NCBI GenBank assembly: GCA_037043455.1
Contig: JAWPHD010011204.1
Span: 20,001-84,000, forward strand
DNA from: Cyrtodaria siliqua
Lineage: Eukaryota; Mollusca; Bivalvia; Adapedonta; Hiatellidae
Direction of reading: 5' to 3'
Length of the DNA stretch: 64,000 nucleotides
Program-made: the position numbers and the translations under genes
Shown: positions 21,432 to 32,385 of the stretch, in pieces
Layout of the letters: each line of letters starts with the position of its first letter
Numbering within the stretch: position 1 is the first letter of the stretch
Notes under the pieces: generated by a model
Database searches by the model: none
Told to the model about the DNA's origin: nothing
Seen by the model: the letters and a program-made list of their open reading frames with translations, nothing else

Positions 21432-24240
21432 TGACAGCCCGTCATATGAAGAGTGAGGAAATATTGTACAGATTTAATCTTCTCAAAGAAGGCAAACATT
21501 CAGTCGTGTGCAGATTTACCTGATTCACCTATTCTTTGCATTTCAATGAAAGCATCCAAACTTCATGGCTAAATACTTTGAATCATATTATAGAAGTTTG
21601 TTTATTTGATATCGTAGTTTAAGTGTATATTTTTAAATATATTTTTTGTGTTTTCAGGTGCGGAATCGGAAGGAGCCCAGTCTGAATCTGTTGCGTCGTT
21701 CAGTCAGGTCAGTTGTTGTTGTTGGTTGCTCTGTGCCATTGTTGGTAGATGGTCTGGCAGCAGCTGTTGGGACATCACGGTATCGTTGTGGGTATTGATG
21801 CAAGATCGTACTATATACGTGAATCATTCTTGTATGGGTTAGGGTTTGTAATTAAGCTCTATCAGGTATAAGGGTTCTACATATCACCTTAACCTGGATG
21901 ACCTTGACTTTTATAGTTCCTTGACTTTTCAGTTTACTGTCATCTTTTTGCCATTTAAGTTTGTTACTGATCAGGAACTAAATGCAGTAAAGCATCCAAA
22001 CTTGGATGTCATTCCACCTGTGACTGACTCGTTTTATTGGCAGATAATTCTGTTAATGTTATGCTGTTGTGTTGAGCTCCAATCACTGTTTGACGAGATG
22101 TATGAATCTGAAGATTTCTGGTTCACCAATGCTTTACATAATAATAGAATAATAGTCCAGTCCCTAGGCGAGATGTATGTATCTGCAGATTTCTTGTTTA
22201 TCCATTTTTTTTTGCATAATAGTCCAATCCCTGCAAGGCAAGCTGTATGTATCCGCAGGTTTCTTGTTTGGCAATTGTTGACATAATTATGTTAATGATT
22301 TTGTTCATTAATCGTCATTTAAGTCACATCTGATCTGTTCAAAGAAAAGGATGCATGATGCATAATAATCTCCTGAGGTTTTTATAGGAATTTTAAAACC
22401 GGAGCTTGCTTTGTGTTTTTCTAGGAAGAATCACTTGGCCATGGTAGACGCTAATATTATACAGTTTGTGACAATGAAAGATAAGCCAACAATCTGAAAT
22501 GTATGTAACCCCATAGAGGATGTCTTCATTAGAACTTAGGTACAAAATGAGACTATGGTTGGATGGTTCTGGGGTGGACAGGGAGAACCTTCTTTCCCAC
22601 CAAAATCACCTTAATACCACTTCTGTTCTCTCAATGTTGGAAGATACCTAAAATAACCTATATACTGTGTTGAGCTGTTAAGCAACAATCCAATTCATAA
22701 TCGTATCAAAAAATATAAATACTTTAAAAAAAAAATGATTTAAAATATATAATATTGATTTAAAATAAATAAAATTAATATAAAAAAAAGAGATATAGGG
22801 TCCTATAGAAACCACAGCGTCCGAACGCAATGGCATCGTAGGTCCGCACTGTACTGTAAACATGGACTTGATAATACAATGAAAGAGACAAAAAACAACA
22901 GAACGGGTGGTGAAGACATGAATGAAATCCTTTGATCTTATTACTAATTAATAATAAGAATAAAAATGAAATATGTGATTCATATAGCTAAATTGTTGTT
23001 TAACAGCTCTGAAAACTTTATTTAGGTTATATATATAGGTCGCCTCCGAGAGATAGGGAGAGGGTAAAGAGGAACCCAGGATCACCCTGATATTACTATC
23101 CTTTAGATGGTTCGTGTACACAATGACATTGAGTAATTGGTTTCGGATTTCCCCAAATGTCACCAAATTCGATATAGGGAGATTTGCTTCAGCAAGATGG
23201 CTGGAACAAGTTTGACACTTAAGAAAAATTGATGTGCACGTTATATGGTGTTATTATCCTGGTTTATGGCAAAATAAGCGATTTTTTGCTTGTTGATGCA
23301 ATAACTTAATTCAGAGATAGTTAATCAAATAAATATCTATATTTAGGGATCTTTGAATCGGATCAGACCTTTCAGTGTTTTACTTGAAAGTTTGTTACAA
23401 TAACATCTTCAGCAGTGCGGAAATAAACACTGCATAACATTTAGAGTTAGTGCCCTTGATGATGTTAAAACTAGTTTTAGCTTTCAGAATGTGAACTAGC
23501 TGTTTCAAACTTTCATCAAACTTGATATGAAAATTTGTTTGAATAAGATTGTGACTTGTACCATATTTCGGTGTTCAATTTCAAGATCAAGGGTAATGGT
23601 CTAGGGTATGCATTTATTTTGTGTCCTAGCTGTTCTTAACTTCTAAACATACTGTGTGTACGTGTCATTTCTAGACTGTCTGTCATGAAGCAACATTTTG
23701 GTCATAATCCGTTCAGTGTCGCTATGCCCTAGGTCATGTGTCTGTCTTTTAATTCGTGTATCTTTTAACTGTTTCTGATAATCAGTAGAGATTATTGGCA
23801 ATAGGCAGTGTGTCCTGCACCGATTGCCACAGGTTAATTTGAAGGTTTGTTTCAATTGGATCTTAGCAAAGTTTGAAAATGAAAAATAGTCATAGCTTGT
23901 GTTAGCATATTGCCCTTGATTCAGTAAAATGTTTGTGTCCCATTAAACCACTTCAGATAATGAAGGGGAGATGTACAAATAATAAAGGTTCAAGTCATTC
24001 GATTTTCTTAGTCCTGTGCATCCATGAGTGTGCTTCATACTGAATACATAGTCTGATGTGTAAGGTCTCCTGACAATATCATGGAATGTTGTTGCAAATT
24101 CCAATTTTCTCCTTAATCGTTTCCGGATGAAATGTTACTTGTTCATTTATCAGTAATAGAAGGTGAATGTTAGGGGTCAAGGTCATCCATCATTTTGTCT
24201 TGTCCATATCTTCCATAATTAATTATGTAACTAAACTGAT
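21432..24240 (+). repeat. Segmental duplication copy C
   Basis: Collinear with copy B from 'cagcccgtcatatgaagagt' through the exon at 21658 and on to 24240. Differences include a shortened AT-rich tract (22720-22790) and an insert at 22798-22920. The first 40 bp of that insert match copy A 1349-1388, where they sit on the other side of the AT-rich stretch, so a local rearrangement occurred. The 29-bp array is reduced to about two units. Confidence 0.85.
21658..21707 (+). CDS. Duplicated 50-nt exon, copy C (unrecognised gene)
   Basis: Same structure as the exon at 11840: acceptor ttgtgttttcag, 50 nt, donor AG|gtcagt. Joined to the trailing G of 3529-3620 it reads G-AESEGAQSESVASFSQ, ending in phase 0, and then runs open into the exon at 25924 (NSTPMFDASRK...). 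It is about 4.2 kb from that exon, whereas copy B is 14 kb away, so by distance alone C is the likelier default. Both copies keep intact splice sites and frame. Splicing of both together is frame-breaking. No homologous family recognised, so the call rests on phase consistency across three exons. Confidence 0.5.
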
Positions 24241-25385
24241 GTTGTGACCTTTATCCCGGTTGAACTGATGCTACACTTATGTTACACTTACGCTGGAAAC
24301 TTTTATTCTGGTTGCTAATGTTATTGATATGCATTTTCTTGTTATTTGCTTTTATATAATGGTTAATGCTGCTGCTGGGGATAATGGTACCATAGATGAT
24401 AGTAATGGCGCCGATGATGATGGTGATCAAAATGGAATTGATGTTACTGTTGCTGCTGGTGTAAATGGTGGATTGTAGAAATGGTGCTGATGGCGATGGT
24501 GGTGGATCTGATGATGATGTTGCTGATGGTGCTGATGGTGGTTATGGTATGTAGTCATCAGGCACGCTGCTAGCTTCTATATACATGTATTAACACTTCT
24601 TTTTTTCTTAAATAGTTATAGATTTCAGATAAGAAATTTGTACCATAAGATAATATATAGTGTACCAATGCAAATGTACTTGGTAGTTTGCGAATGTATT
24701 GAATGTTCTTTGCAGTATTTGTTATGCAAGTACACAGCTTTAACCAACCAGAGGCAAATATATAACGGATTAAATAGATGATATTGTTTTTTTTCAGTGG
24801 AAGGTGCAACTTTATTTCATCAAGTGAGCTCCCAAAATGGTATTCTATAAGTGGCGTAGCCATGAGCACGAGTACTGTTTTGTGTATTATTTCCTTCTTC
24901 TGATATATATTTTAACAAGATTAAGTTTACATTTTCATTCCTTTTATATACAAACCATTTACCTGATGAGGATTACCCATCAAAGCTGAACTGTTGTCTA
25001 TGCCTGGCAGTGAATAAATCATTGACCCATCCTTGAAAGCCAGTTCCACTCTACACCACATTAGTCAGAAATGCAGCACTTACATTCTGCAAATAAGATC
25101 TTGGCTGCATCATGGAAATGAAAAATGAAAACTTAAGTAGGTGTTATTTTGTTTTCTTTCAAGTGAAATATCTTTACTGAATTAAACAGCTTCAGAACTA
25201 TATTTTGTCATGTATTAACAAGTGATCTGTAGTGAAGCAGTTATAAATTGGGGCTACCAGTGGGGAATATATATGTGAGACACAAAAACACTGATAGAAG
25301 CGAAGCATAAAATAAAAAGAAAATGTTGTTTTTTTCAGTGGAAGATTTTGAAGTTTGACTTTATTTCATGTTGTGAAGGGCTGTT
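24241..25385. other. Trinucleotide-rich stretch and unique sequence
   Basis: 24365-24550 is rich in gctgct/gatgat/ggtgat trinucleotides, related to 2754-2820 and 16085-16160. 24785-24830 and 25324-25370 share a local repeat (tttttttcagtggaagg...actttatttcat). No splice-bounded exon with phase support found. Confidence 0.4.
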
Positions 25386-25768
25386 GAATGAACCTTTTAC
25401 TAATATTTGCACTGATTTTAGATCAAGCACATAATTGGAAAATGGTTTTCAATACATTTGAAAATTGGAAAATGGTTTCTAGAAATTTACAAATTTTCAA
25501 TACATTTGCGCCCAGTTTTAGGATTGGTTACGACAATATGTTATTAACTAAATATCACCTTTAGGAAAATGTCGATTTAAAGCATGCATTCTGTGTTACC
25601 TTCTGTCTCATTTTCCTAAAGGTGATATTTAGTTAATAACATATTGCCGTAACTTACCAATCCTAAAACTGGGCGCAAATGTATTGAAAATTTGTAAATT
25701 TCTAGAAACCATTTTCCAATTATGTGCTTGATCTAAAATCAGTGCAAAAATTAGTAAAAGGTTCATTC
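25386..25768. repeat. Long inverted repeat (arms ~160-185 bp)
   Basis: The left arm (25386-25571) begins gaatgaaccttttactaata. The right arm (25607-25768) ends with its reverse complement (ttagtaaaaggttcattc). Arms match almost base for base through the centre (ctaaatatcacctttaggaa / ttcctaaaggtgatatttag). The left arm has one ~30-bp internal duplication (ttttcaatacatttgaaaat). The spacer is about 35 bp. A transcript would fold into a ~160-bp duplex. It ends only 155 bp before the exon at 25924. Confidence 0.9.
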
Positions 25769-25923
25769 TTTTATATGGACAAGTTTCTTAACAGAATATT
25801 CCTAAAATAGTGTTTTCATAAAAGTGAAAGATATTGAACATTTTAACAGTTTTAGTTATTGTTATTTAAAAAGAAATTGAAGTTATATGACCTGTTTTAA
25901 AAGTTTTTGTTTATCTTTTTCAG

Positions 25924-25994
25924 AATTCAACACCCATGTTTGATGCCTCTCGAAAGGCTCTAACAGGAATTTTGGATCTTGGTTTCATCAGTAG
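25924..25994 (+). CDS. Internal exon of the unrecognised gene (71 nt)
   Basis: The acceptor follows a T-rich tract (tttatctttttcag) and the donor is TAG|gtaata. The frame is open from the first base: NSTPMFDASRKALTGILDLG, then FIS and two trailing bases AG (phase 2). Its phase-0 start matches the phase-0 end of either 50-nt exon. A weaker alternative donor at 25991 (A|gtaggt) would give 67 nt and phase 1. The joined peptide from 3529 onward is uninterrupted by stops across three exon classes, which I regard as the main evidence for a real gene. I recognise no domain. Confidence 0.5.
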
Positions 25995-26184
25995 GTAATA
26001 TATTTAGATGTCTTGTTCTTTGTTGTGTGTGAAGTCACAACTGTTATGGTAGTTGTCATTCAACAGCCCTTCCATTTATGTGGATGAGGATGTGACCATA
26101 TATTCATTATTAATAAAATCAAATTGTTGACTGCTTGAGCGATGTGCTTGACATACTCAGCACAATGATGGATGATTGTTCATA

Positions 26185-26350
26185 TGTCCATCCAGCTGGC
26201 TTGCGGAACGTCGGTGGTTCTACCCAGGTGCCCGACCGTGCACGAAAATTGCCCGAAGGGGCACCTTGGGTCTTCCTCCACCAGTGGAAGCTGGAAAGTC
26301 GCCATATGACCTTAGCTGTCGGTGCGACTATAAAATCCAATTCAATTCAT
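26185..26350 (+). mobile_element. SINE fragment (second family, 'gtcggtgcgac' tail)
   Basis: Contains gtggttctacccaggtgccc, gaaggggcacc, 'tcttcctccaccagtggaag' and the tail 'aaagtcgccatatgacctta' / gtcggtgcgacta. These are the order and wording of a SINE 3' region common in molluscs. The open frames on both strands across it (26119-26431) are spurious. Confidence 0.6.
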
Positions 26351-27421
26351 ATGTCCAATAGTGTGTTAAGCTCAGTTTCTTTAGATACTTGCTGCTCTAA
26401 AATCTTAACTGTATTCATACATACATATTGAGAATCACAACACATTTTAACAAAGTAACCATGCCAGACTTCTTTTTTGGATTTTCTTCAATTATTTTAA
26501 GAATATTGTTTAATAGTGTGTCGAAAAACGACAATAAACACGGTTTCTAAAACCATGCAGCAAACTTTAAACATTCAGTCCATTCAAGCATAGCTTGTGC
26601 TTGTTGCATCTTGTATTGCAGACTGTTTTGTTTGTGTATAAATGTGTTTTCTTGTTTTTGACAGTAAATGATATTATACAAATTATTTTGTATCTTTCAG
26701 ATAACTGGAAACATGGGAATAATACTGTCCTCGAAATTGGGCTCATTTCTTGAATCGGGAGTATGGGTCTGATGGAATATTTTTGTTATAGGTTTCACCG
26801 TATGATATGCAGTAAGTAATAACAGGCGTTACATTTGTCTTGATGATCCATACAAGAATATAAATGTATTATTTGATTTTACTAATAATAAACGTGTTTT
26901 TGTTGAGATGCTTTATCAAAAAGCTGGACATAGTAAACACGATAAGGGTGACATATTTGTCCTTTAATGCTTTAAAGTAAAGATAGCATTTTGTATAACA
27001 CTTTTGGTTCTATGGTTTTCCAACTTTATTCATACATTGACAACTATCACACATTCCTTCCAACAATTTAATAAAAAATTTTTTCTATAAATGCACATCC
27101 TGACGGTTTTTCATTATTATTTTTGTAAAATTGGAAAACAGCAACATTTGCGTGTAGCTCAGTTTCTGAAATTACTGCATAACAGCAACTAGTTCCTACT
27201 AGTAGTAGATTAATATGAATAACCTTGACCTACTTGTTCATTTAAACCTAAGCATGTATGTGTGTTTTACACTAATATAATTAAATATTAGAGATCATTT
27301 TGACACGATTTAAAGGAAGTGTATGAATTCCTTCCCCTCTTTTGGGGATGCCTGAAAAAAAAGAAGATAATTTGATGAACCATTAATCAAATTTTCTTAT
27401 ATTTTATTATGATTATTTCAG
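26351..27421. other. Intron-like AT-rich sequence
   Basis: An acceptor-like tttgtatctttcag at 26700 is followed by frames that close within 20-25 codons or start with a stop in the phase required by 25924, so I do not call an exon. Nothing else recognised. Confidence 0.4.
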
Positions 27422-27611
27422 TCACAGCTGCGAGCAGCTTGTTCCTGCAGTGTATCACCGGGCAGATATATGTAGACATGGACATCAGTATCTTTATCCA
27501 CCTTCTATGAACAGCGATGGCATTCTGGATTTGTCAAATTTTCAACTGAACAATTTGTTACTTTTAAAGTTAAGAAAAACTAGAATTATGACTGGTGTTC
27601 AAAACATTTGA
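27422..27611 (+). CDS. Candidate terminal exon of the unrecognised gene
   Basis: An acceptor (tatgattatttcag) at 27421 is followed by one leading base and 62 open codons ending in TGA (27609-27611). The start reads HSCEQLVPAVYHRADICRHG and continues HQYLYPPSMNSDG. The single leading base T completes the AG left by the exon at 25924 (AGT, Ser), so phases agree. A second frame is also open for 28 codons (TAASSLFLQCITGQIYVDMD...), so the frame is not certain. The last 25 codons are L/K/N-rich and look less coding. No poly(A) signal AATAAA is obvious within the next 100 bp. The exon may instead have an internal donor. Confidence 0.35.
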
Positions 27612-27659
27612 GGAAAAGTGTATAAAAAATGAACTATATTTTAGTAATATTTTAAAGGC

Positions 27660-27990
27660 ACTAATCTGCAAAATAATGGCAAAATTACACTACAAAATTG
27701 TTTATCCAAAGCCTATCCAGGTGTTCAGTCATAAAATAATGTATATGTGCCAATTAAAAGTATAGGATACTTAAAATACGCGAGATAGAATATGTGTAAA
27801 ATGAATTAAGAGTTGGTCGCGTTAGGAAATGTCGCTTAAAACAATTGGTTGCTGAATGCACATGATCACATGAGCAAGTTTGACTTTATATAACTCTTCG
27901 TCAGTAGATTTAGTAACGGTATACTTCTGTTGTAAACTTTTTCTGTTGATGGCGGGATAGAGACTTTAATCTTACCTAAACATTTCCAGA
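27660..27990 (+). repeat. Dispersed repeat shared with 50505-50780
   Basis: Both copies contain aataatggcaaaattacac, ccaggtgttcag.tcat, aataatgtatatgtgc, 'gtcagta.(g/a)tttag(a/t)aacgg' and a 'gg(g)cg(g)gata(g)' motif, in order. The block 27815-27890 additionally matches 8020-8100. No coding frame. 27991-28600 shows nothing else recognisable. Confidence 0.6.
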
Positions 27991-28601
27991 TTCATATTAT
28001 CATTAATGAAAAATGTATCAAAATGTGATATGGCACTTAGGTCTATTCCATTAAGATAGGAGGGCAGTTTATTAAACATCTATGGGTGAACCCTATTTTC
28101 CGAAATTTGGTTCTTTAAACTCAATTTTGCATCTATGGGTGGGTGGGTGTTCAATATCAAAAATGGAATAGCCCTTTGTGGAGTGAACCAGTCCATCGTA
28201 ACATTAATTTACAGAGAGTTACATATTACAGATCCATTCAGATGATTGTGGTTTTTATTTTTTTTCTTCAAAATATTCGTATTTCAAATATTACTGCTAT
28301 CTTAAAGGGACACAAGGCAATCTTTATTTTTTTATTTTAAGAGTATAAAGCTGTTTGAGGATATTACTCACTGGTATTATATTGCACCGGTTATATATTC
28401 AAAATTTAATTCAATTATGTTCAAGCAGGTTTAAAGTCAAAATGATACTATATTAATAATTTAGGAGGTAATTTTAAATGCTTGTTAAAACTTCCAAGAT
28501 TGCCGTTTGTCCCTTCAATTTCCAAAAAATGATGTCTTGTGTTGGAACGAATGTAACAACTTTCCGAAGATCTTTCCTGATGTTACCTCGCATCAATTTT
28601 A

Positions 28602-30652
28602 TACACTGAGCAAAAATAAATAGAACACCCTTTTTGCTGGTATTGCCATATTATGTATATATGTTTTCCTTAAATTAAATGTAGACCGTCCAGTATACCG
28701 AGGTCCTTGTCTAGATGAGACCACCACCGATGTCTGTCTGGATGAGACCGTACAGCTGTCTAGGCCCAATTTGGGGCCAAATTTCGACCCCATCCCAATC
28801 CAAAATATCCTATGTTTTCCTTAAATTAAATGTAGACTGTACAGCTGTATACCGAGGTCCTTGTCTAGATGAGACCACCACCGATGTCTGTCTGGATGAG
28901 ACCGTACAGCTGTCTAGGCCCAATTTGGGGCCGAATTTCGACCCCATCCCAATCCAAAATATCCTATGTTTTCCTTAAATTAAATGTAGACCGTACAGCT
29001 GTATACCGAGGTCCTTGTCTAGATGAGACCACCACCGATGTCTGTCTGGATGAGACCGTACAGCTGTCTAGGCCCAATTTGGGGCCAAATTTTGACCCCA
29101 TCCCAATCCAAAATATCCTATGTTTTCCTTAAATTAAATGTAGACTGTACAGCTGTATACCGAGGTCCTTGTCTAGATGAGACCACCACCGATGTCTGTC
29201 TGGATGAGCCCGTACAGCTGTCTAGGCCCAATTTGGGGCCAAATTTCGACCCCATCCCAATCCAAAATATCCTATGTTTTCCTTAGATTAAATGTAGACC
29301 GTACAGCTGTATACCGAGGTCCTTGTCTAGATGAGACCACCACCGACGTCTGTCTGGATGAGACCGTACAGCTGTCTAGGCCCAGTTTGGGGCCGAATTT
29401 CGACCCCATCCCAATCCAAAATATCCTATGTTTTCCTTAAATTAAATGTAGACCGTACAGCTGTATACCGAGGTCCTTGTCTAGATGAAACCACCACCGA
29501 TGTCTGTCTGGATGAGACCGTACAGCTGTCTAGGCCCAATTTGGGGCCGAATTTCGACCCCATCCCAATCCAAAATATCCTATGTTTTCCTTAAATTAAA
29601 TGTAGACCGTACAGCTGTATACCGAGGTCCTTGTCTAGATGAGACCACCACCGATGTCTGTCTGGATGAGACCGTACAGCTGTCTAGGCCCAATTTGGGG
29701 CCAAATTTTGACCCCATCCGAATCCAAAATATCCTATGTTTTCCTTAAATTAAATGTAGACTGTACAGCTGTATACCGAGGTCCTTGTCTAGATGAGACC
29801 ACCACCGATGTCTGTCTGGATGAGCCCGTACAGCTGTCTAGGCCCAATTTGGGGCCAAATTTCGACCCCATCCCAATCCAAAATATCCTATGTTTTCCTT
29901 AGATTAAATGTAGACCGTACAGCTGTATACCGAGGTCCTTGTCTAGATGAGACCACCACCGATGTCTGTCTGGATGAGACCGTACAGCTGTCTAGGCCCA
30001 ATTTGGGGCCGAATTTCGACCCCATCCCAATCCAAAATATCCTATGTTTTCCTTAAATTAAATGTAGACCGTACAGCTGTAAACCGAGGTCCTTGTCTAG
30101 ATGAGACCACCACCGATGTCTGTCTGGATGAGACCGTACAGCTGTCTAGGCCCAATTTGGGGCCGAATTTCGACCCCATCCCAATCCAAAATATCCTATG
30201 TTTTCCTTAAATTAAATGTAGACCGTACAGCTGTATACCGAGGTCCTTGTCTAGATGAGACCACCACCGATGTCTGTCTGGATGAGACCGTACAGCTGTC
30301 TAGGCCCAATTTGGGGCCGAATTTCGACCCCATCCCAATCCAAAATATCCTATGTTTTCCTTAAATTAAATGTAAACCTTGTCTGTGTGGATGAGACCGT
30401 ACAGCTGTCTTTGACCAATTTTGGGACGAATTTTAGACCTCATCCCCATTATTATAGTCTTCGAAAAATTTCGGTAATTTACGTAGATTTACCAAAAATG
30501 CATGGTTTAAGAAAAAGGGGCATTATGTGTACTAAACTTTTCAAAAACAAGTCTATCTAATAATTCTATGTACACCATTGTTTATTTCCTGTTTTGAATT
30601 CTATATAAGAACAGAACAAATAAGGGATACTTTATTATTTTTGCTCGGTTTA
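28602..30652. mobile_element. TIR-flanked element with a tandem-repeat core
   Basis: The left end tacactgagcaaaaataaat and right end (reverse complement) 'ataaaccgagcaaaaataat' are imperfect inverted repeats, each next to TA. The 'gagcaaaaataaa' end type and TA flank suggest a Tc1/mariner-like non-autonomous element. The interior is almost entirely the 154-bp array. No transposase frame. Confidence 0.55.
28680..30450 (+). repeat. 154-bp tandem array (about 11.5 units) with higher-order structure
   Basis: Units recur exactly every 154 bp (28715, 28869 ... 30255). Each contains gtacagctgtctaggcccaa, 'tttggggcc', 'gaccccatcccaatcc' and 'gtccttgtctagatgagacc'. 154 is not a multiple of 3, but each frame stays open for 87 codons across unit boundaries, producing eleven overlapping near-identical open frames that are not genes. 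Diagnostic variants (gatgagcccgta and ccttagatt at 29177 and 29793; 'aaattttgacc' at 29023 and 29639) recur every four units, so 29023-29638 and 29639-30254 form a 616-bp higher-order duplication. Confidence 0.95.
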
Positions 30653-30674
30653 TATATGCCTTCTTTAAATCAGT

Positions 30675-30820
30675 TCTGCAGTTTAGAAGGTTCTAGGCCC
30701 ATTCTCCATATTTTTATCTAGATGTAAATGGAGGATGAGCCTGGCATTTTCATTCCTGTTTGACACCATATAACCTTTCTTGTGTTGGTGCACAATAAAA
30801 CCCCAATTCAGTTAAATCAA
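30675..30820 (-). mobile_element. SINE-like repeat, third family, reverse copy
   Basis: The reverse complement reads gaattggggttttattgtgc, then 'ggttatatggtgtc', then atggagaatgggcc...ccttctaaactgcag, matching 37547-37720 and 43173-43420. Confidence 0.6.
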
Positions 30821-32029
30821 TTCAGGTTTGCCTGTGCAATCTTGAAAAGCCTGGGAATTTTTCCCCCAAGGTCAGGGAATTTAGAAAAATCAGAAATTTT
30901 AAATTCAAAAATAGTCGTGTGGGTAGGGGGAGTCTGAATTAAGGTTTGATGCAATTTCATACAGGATTTATCAGTCCTTTTTTTTTTTAGAAACTTGTTT
31001 ATGTATGATAAAAGTTTTGTGACTGTACAACAATAGTTTTGTAAGTTTTTTTCACATTTTAAAAATAATTTACAGATGTAAAATGTTTTAGTTTAAAACT
31101 AGCAATATGGGTGGAATGGACGGCTGTAGGGGAGGTGGAGGCCGATTAAATTGCATCAAATTGTGGTCGGGTGAAAATGACATTTGGTCAGGGAAAAGAC
31201 GGAATTTTATTTGGACACTGAAATTTATTCCATACATTTTTTCTTTAATAGGCATAATTTAATTACATATTTTGTTTCCACAATCATGTTTACTAGATTT
31301 TTGGCACATCTTGACTCTTATCAGATAAACATATTTATCGGCAGTTGAGTGAAACAAATTAGATGATAAATACTTTCCCTTGATTTCAGAAATTCTCATT
31401 GGGGCGGGGCGCACTCAGTAGAGTGCACAATTAGCATTAATAAGTTTGTCATTCAGCGTTGGACGACTGACGGTCGTATATATAACCCACATGGTTGTAT
31501 TTTTTAAAAATTGAAATATAACATAGTACAGTAACTTACATTGTGAATTTGAAGACATTTCAGGATATTGATATTGTCCGGTTGTATCGGTTTCATTCAT
31601 AATTAAAACATTGTACTTTTAATAGTTAAAGGCGTAGTCTGAGGTCGTATCCTGAGAGATACTATGCATGGTTTTCAGATACATGTTTCCCATACCTGAC
31701 AAAAGATGGGTTTTTCGCGTACGGCTTGGTATCTCAGTGATGGTGCTCTGTTAAAAGAACAATGTGATTGATGGATCTGGTGCAATAAGGATAACATGTT
31801 ATGGTTTTAAAATAAGGTATATAATGCAGTGTATGATTAAATTATTAGCATTGGTGGTTGCGTTATTTCAGAGAGAATACTGAATTGGTTGTATTGTATA
31901 AATAATATCTCCCTTGATTAATCAGTAGTGCATAAATCGTGCATGTTTTTTTGTAAACCGGTATTAGCTATTATGGGTTTATATGAGTTTTTCCATGATC
32001 AACACGCTACTGGCAATTGAAATTCGGTT
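30821..32029. other. No gene recognised
   Basis: AT-rich. A short piece 'ctggg.attttt.cccaaggtcagggaattt' recalls a minor dispersed repeat. The minus-strand 61-codon frame at 31415 has no distinguishing features. Confidence 0.35.
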
Positions 32030-32385
32030 GTTGTAAATATATAGTTACATAACTGTTTCACTGTGTTGTAATGAATATATAAATGTTTCACTGTGTTCTG
32101 ATAAATATATAAGCGTTCCACTGTGTAATTGTAATAGATATATACACGTTTCACTCTGTTGTTGTGATGAATATGTAAGCGTTTCACTGTGTAATTGTAA
32201 TAGATATGTACATGTTTCACTCTGTTGTTGTGATGAATATATGTTTCACTGTGTTGTTGTGATAAATATATAAATGTTTCACTGTGTTCTGATAAATACA
32301 AAATATATAAATGTTTCACTGTGTTGTTGAAATAAATACATAAATGTTTCACTGTATAGTTGTAATAAATATATAAATTGTCTGA
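32030..32385 (+). repeat. 33-39 bp tandem repeat (~10 units)
   Basis: Core 'gtttcactgtgttgttgtga' plus 'taaatatataaat' with length variants. The reverse-strand frame 31999-32352 (repeated HLYI/KHV) is translated repeat. Confidence 0.85.

Noticed and set aside
26119..26431. Open frames on both strands of 60-98 codons
   Set aside because: They overlap a SINE fragment and each other; GC-richer SINE sequence explains the lack of stops.
26701..26790. Exon after tttgtatctttcag
   Set aside because: In the phase required by the exon at 25924 it begins with a stop, and other frames close within 25 codons; it fits only with the weaker donor at 25991.
28715..30560. Eleven overlapping 87-101 codon open frames
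   Set aside because: They are the same frame through a 154-bp tandem repeat; the period is not a multiple of three, and no splice or start context supports translation.
31999..32352. 117-codon minus-strand frame
   Set aside because: It follows a 33-39 bp tandem repeat and has no start or splice context.
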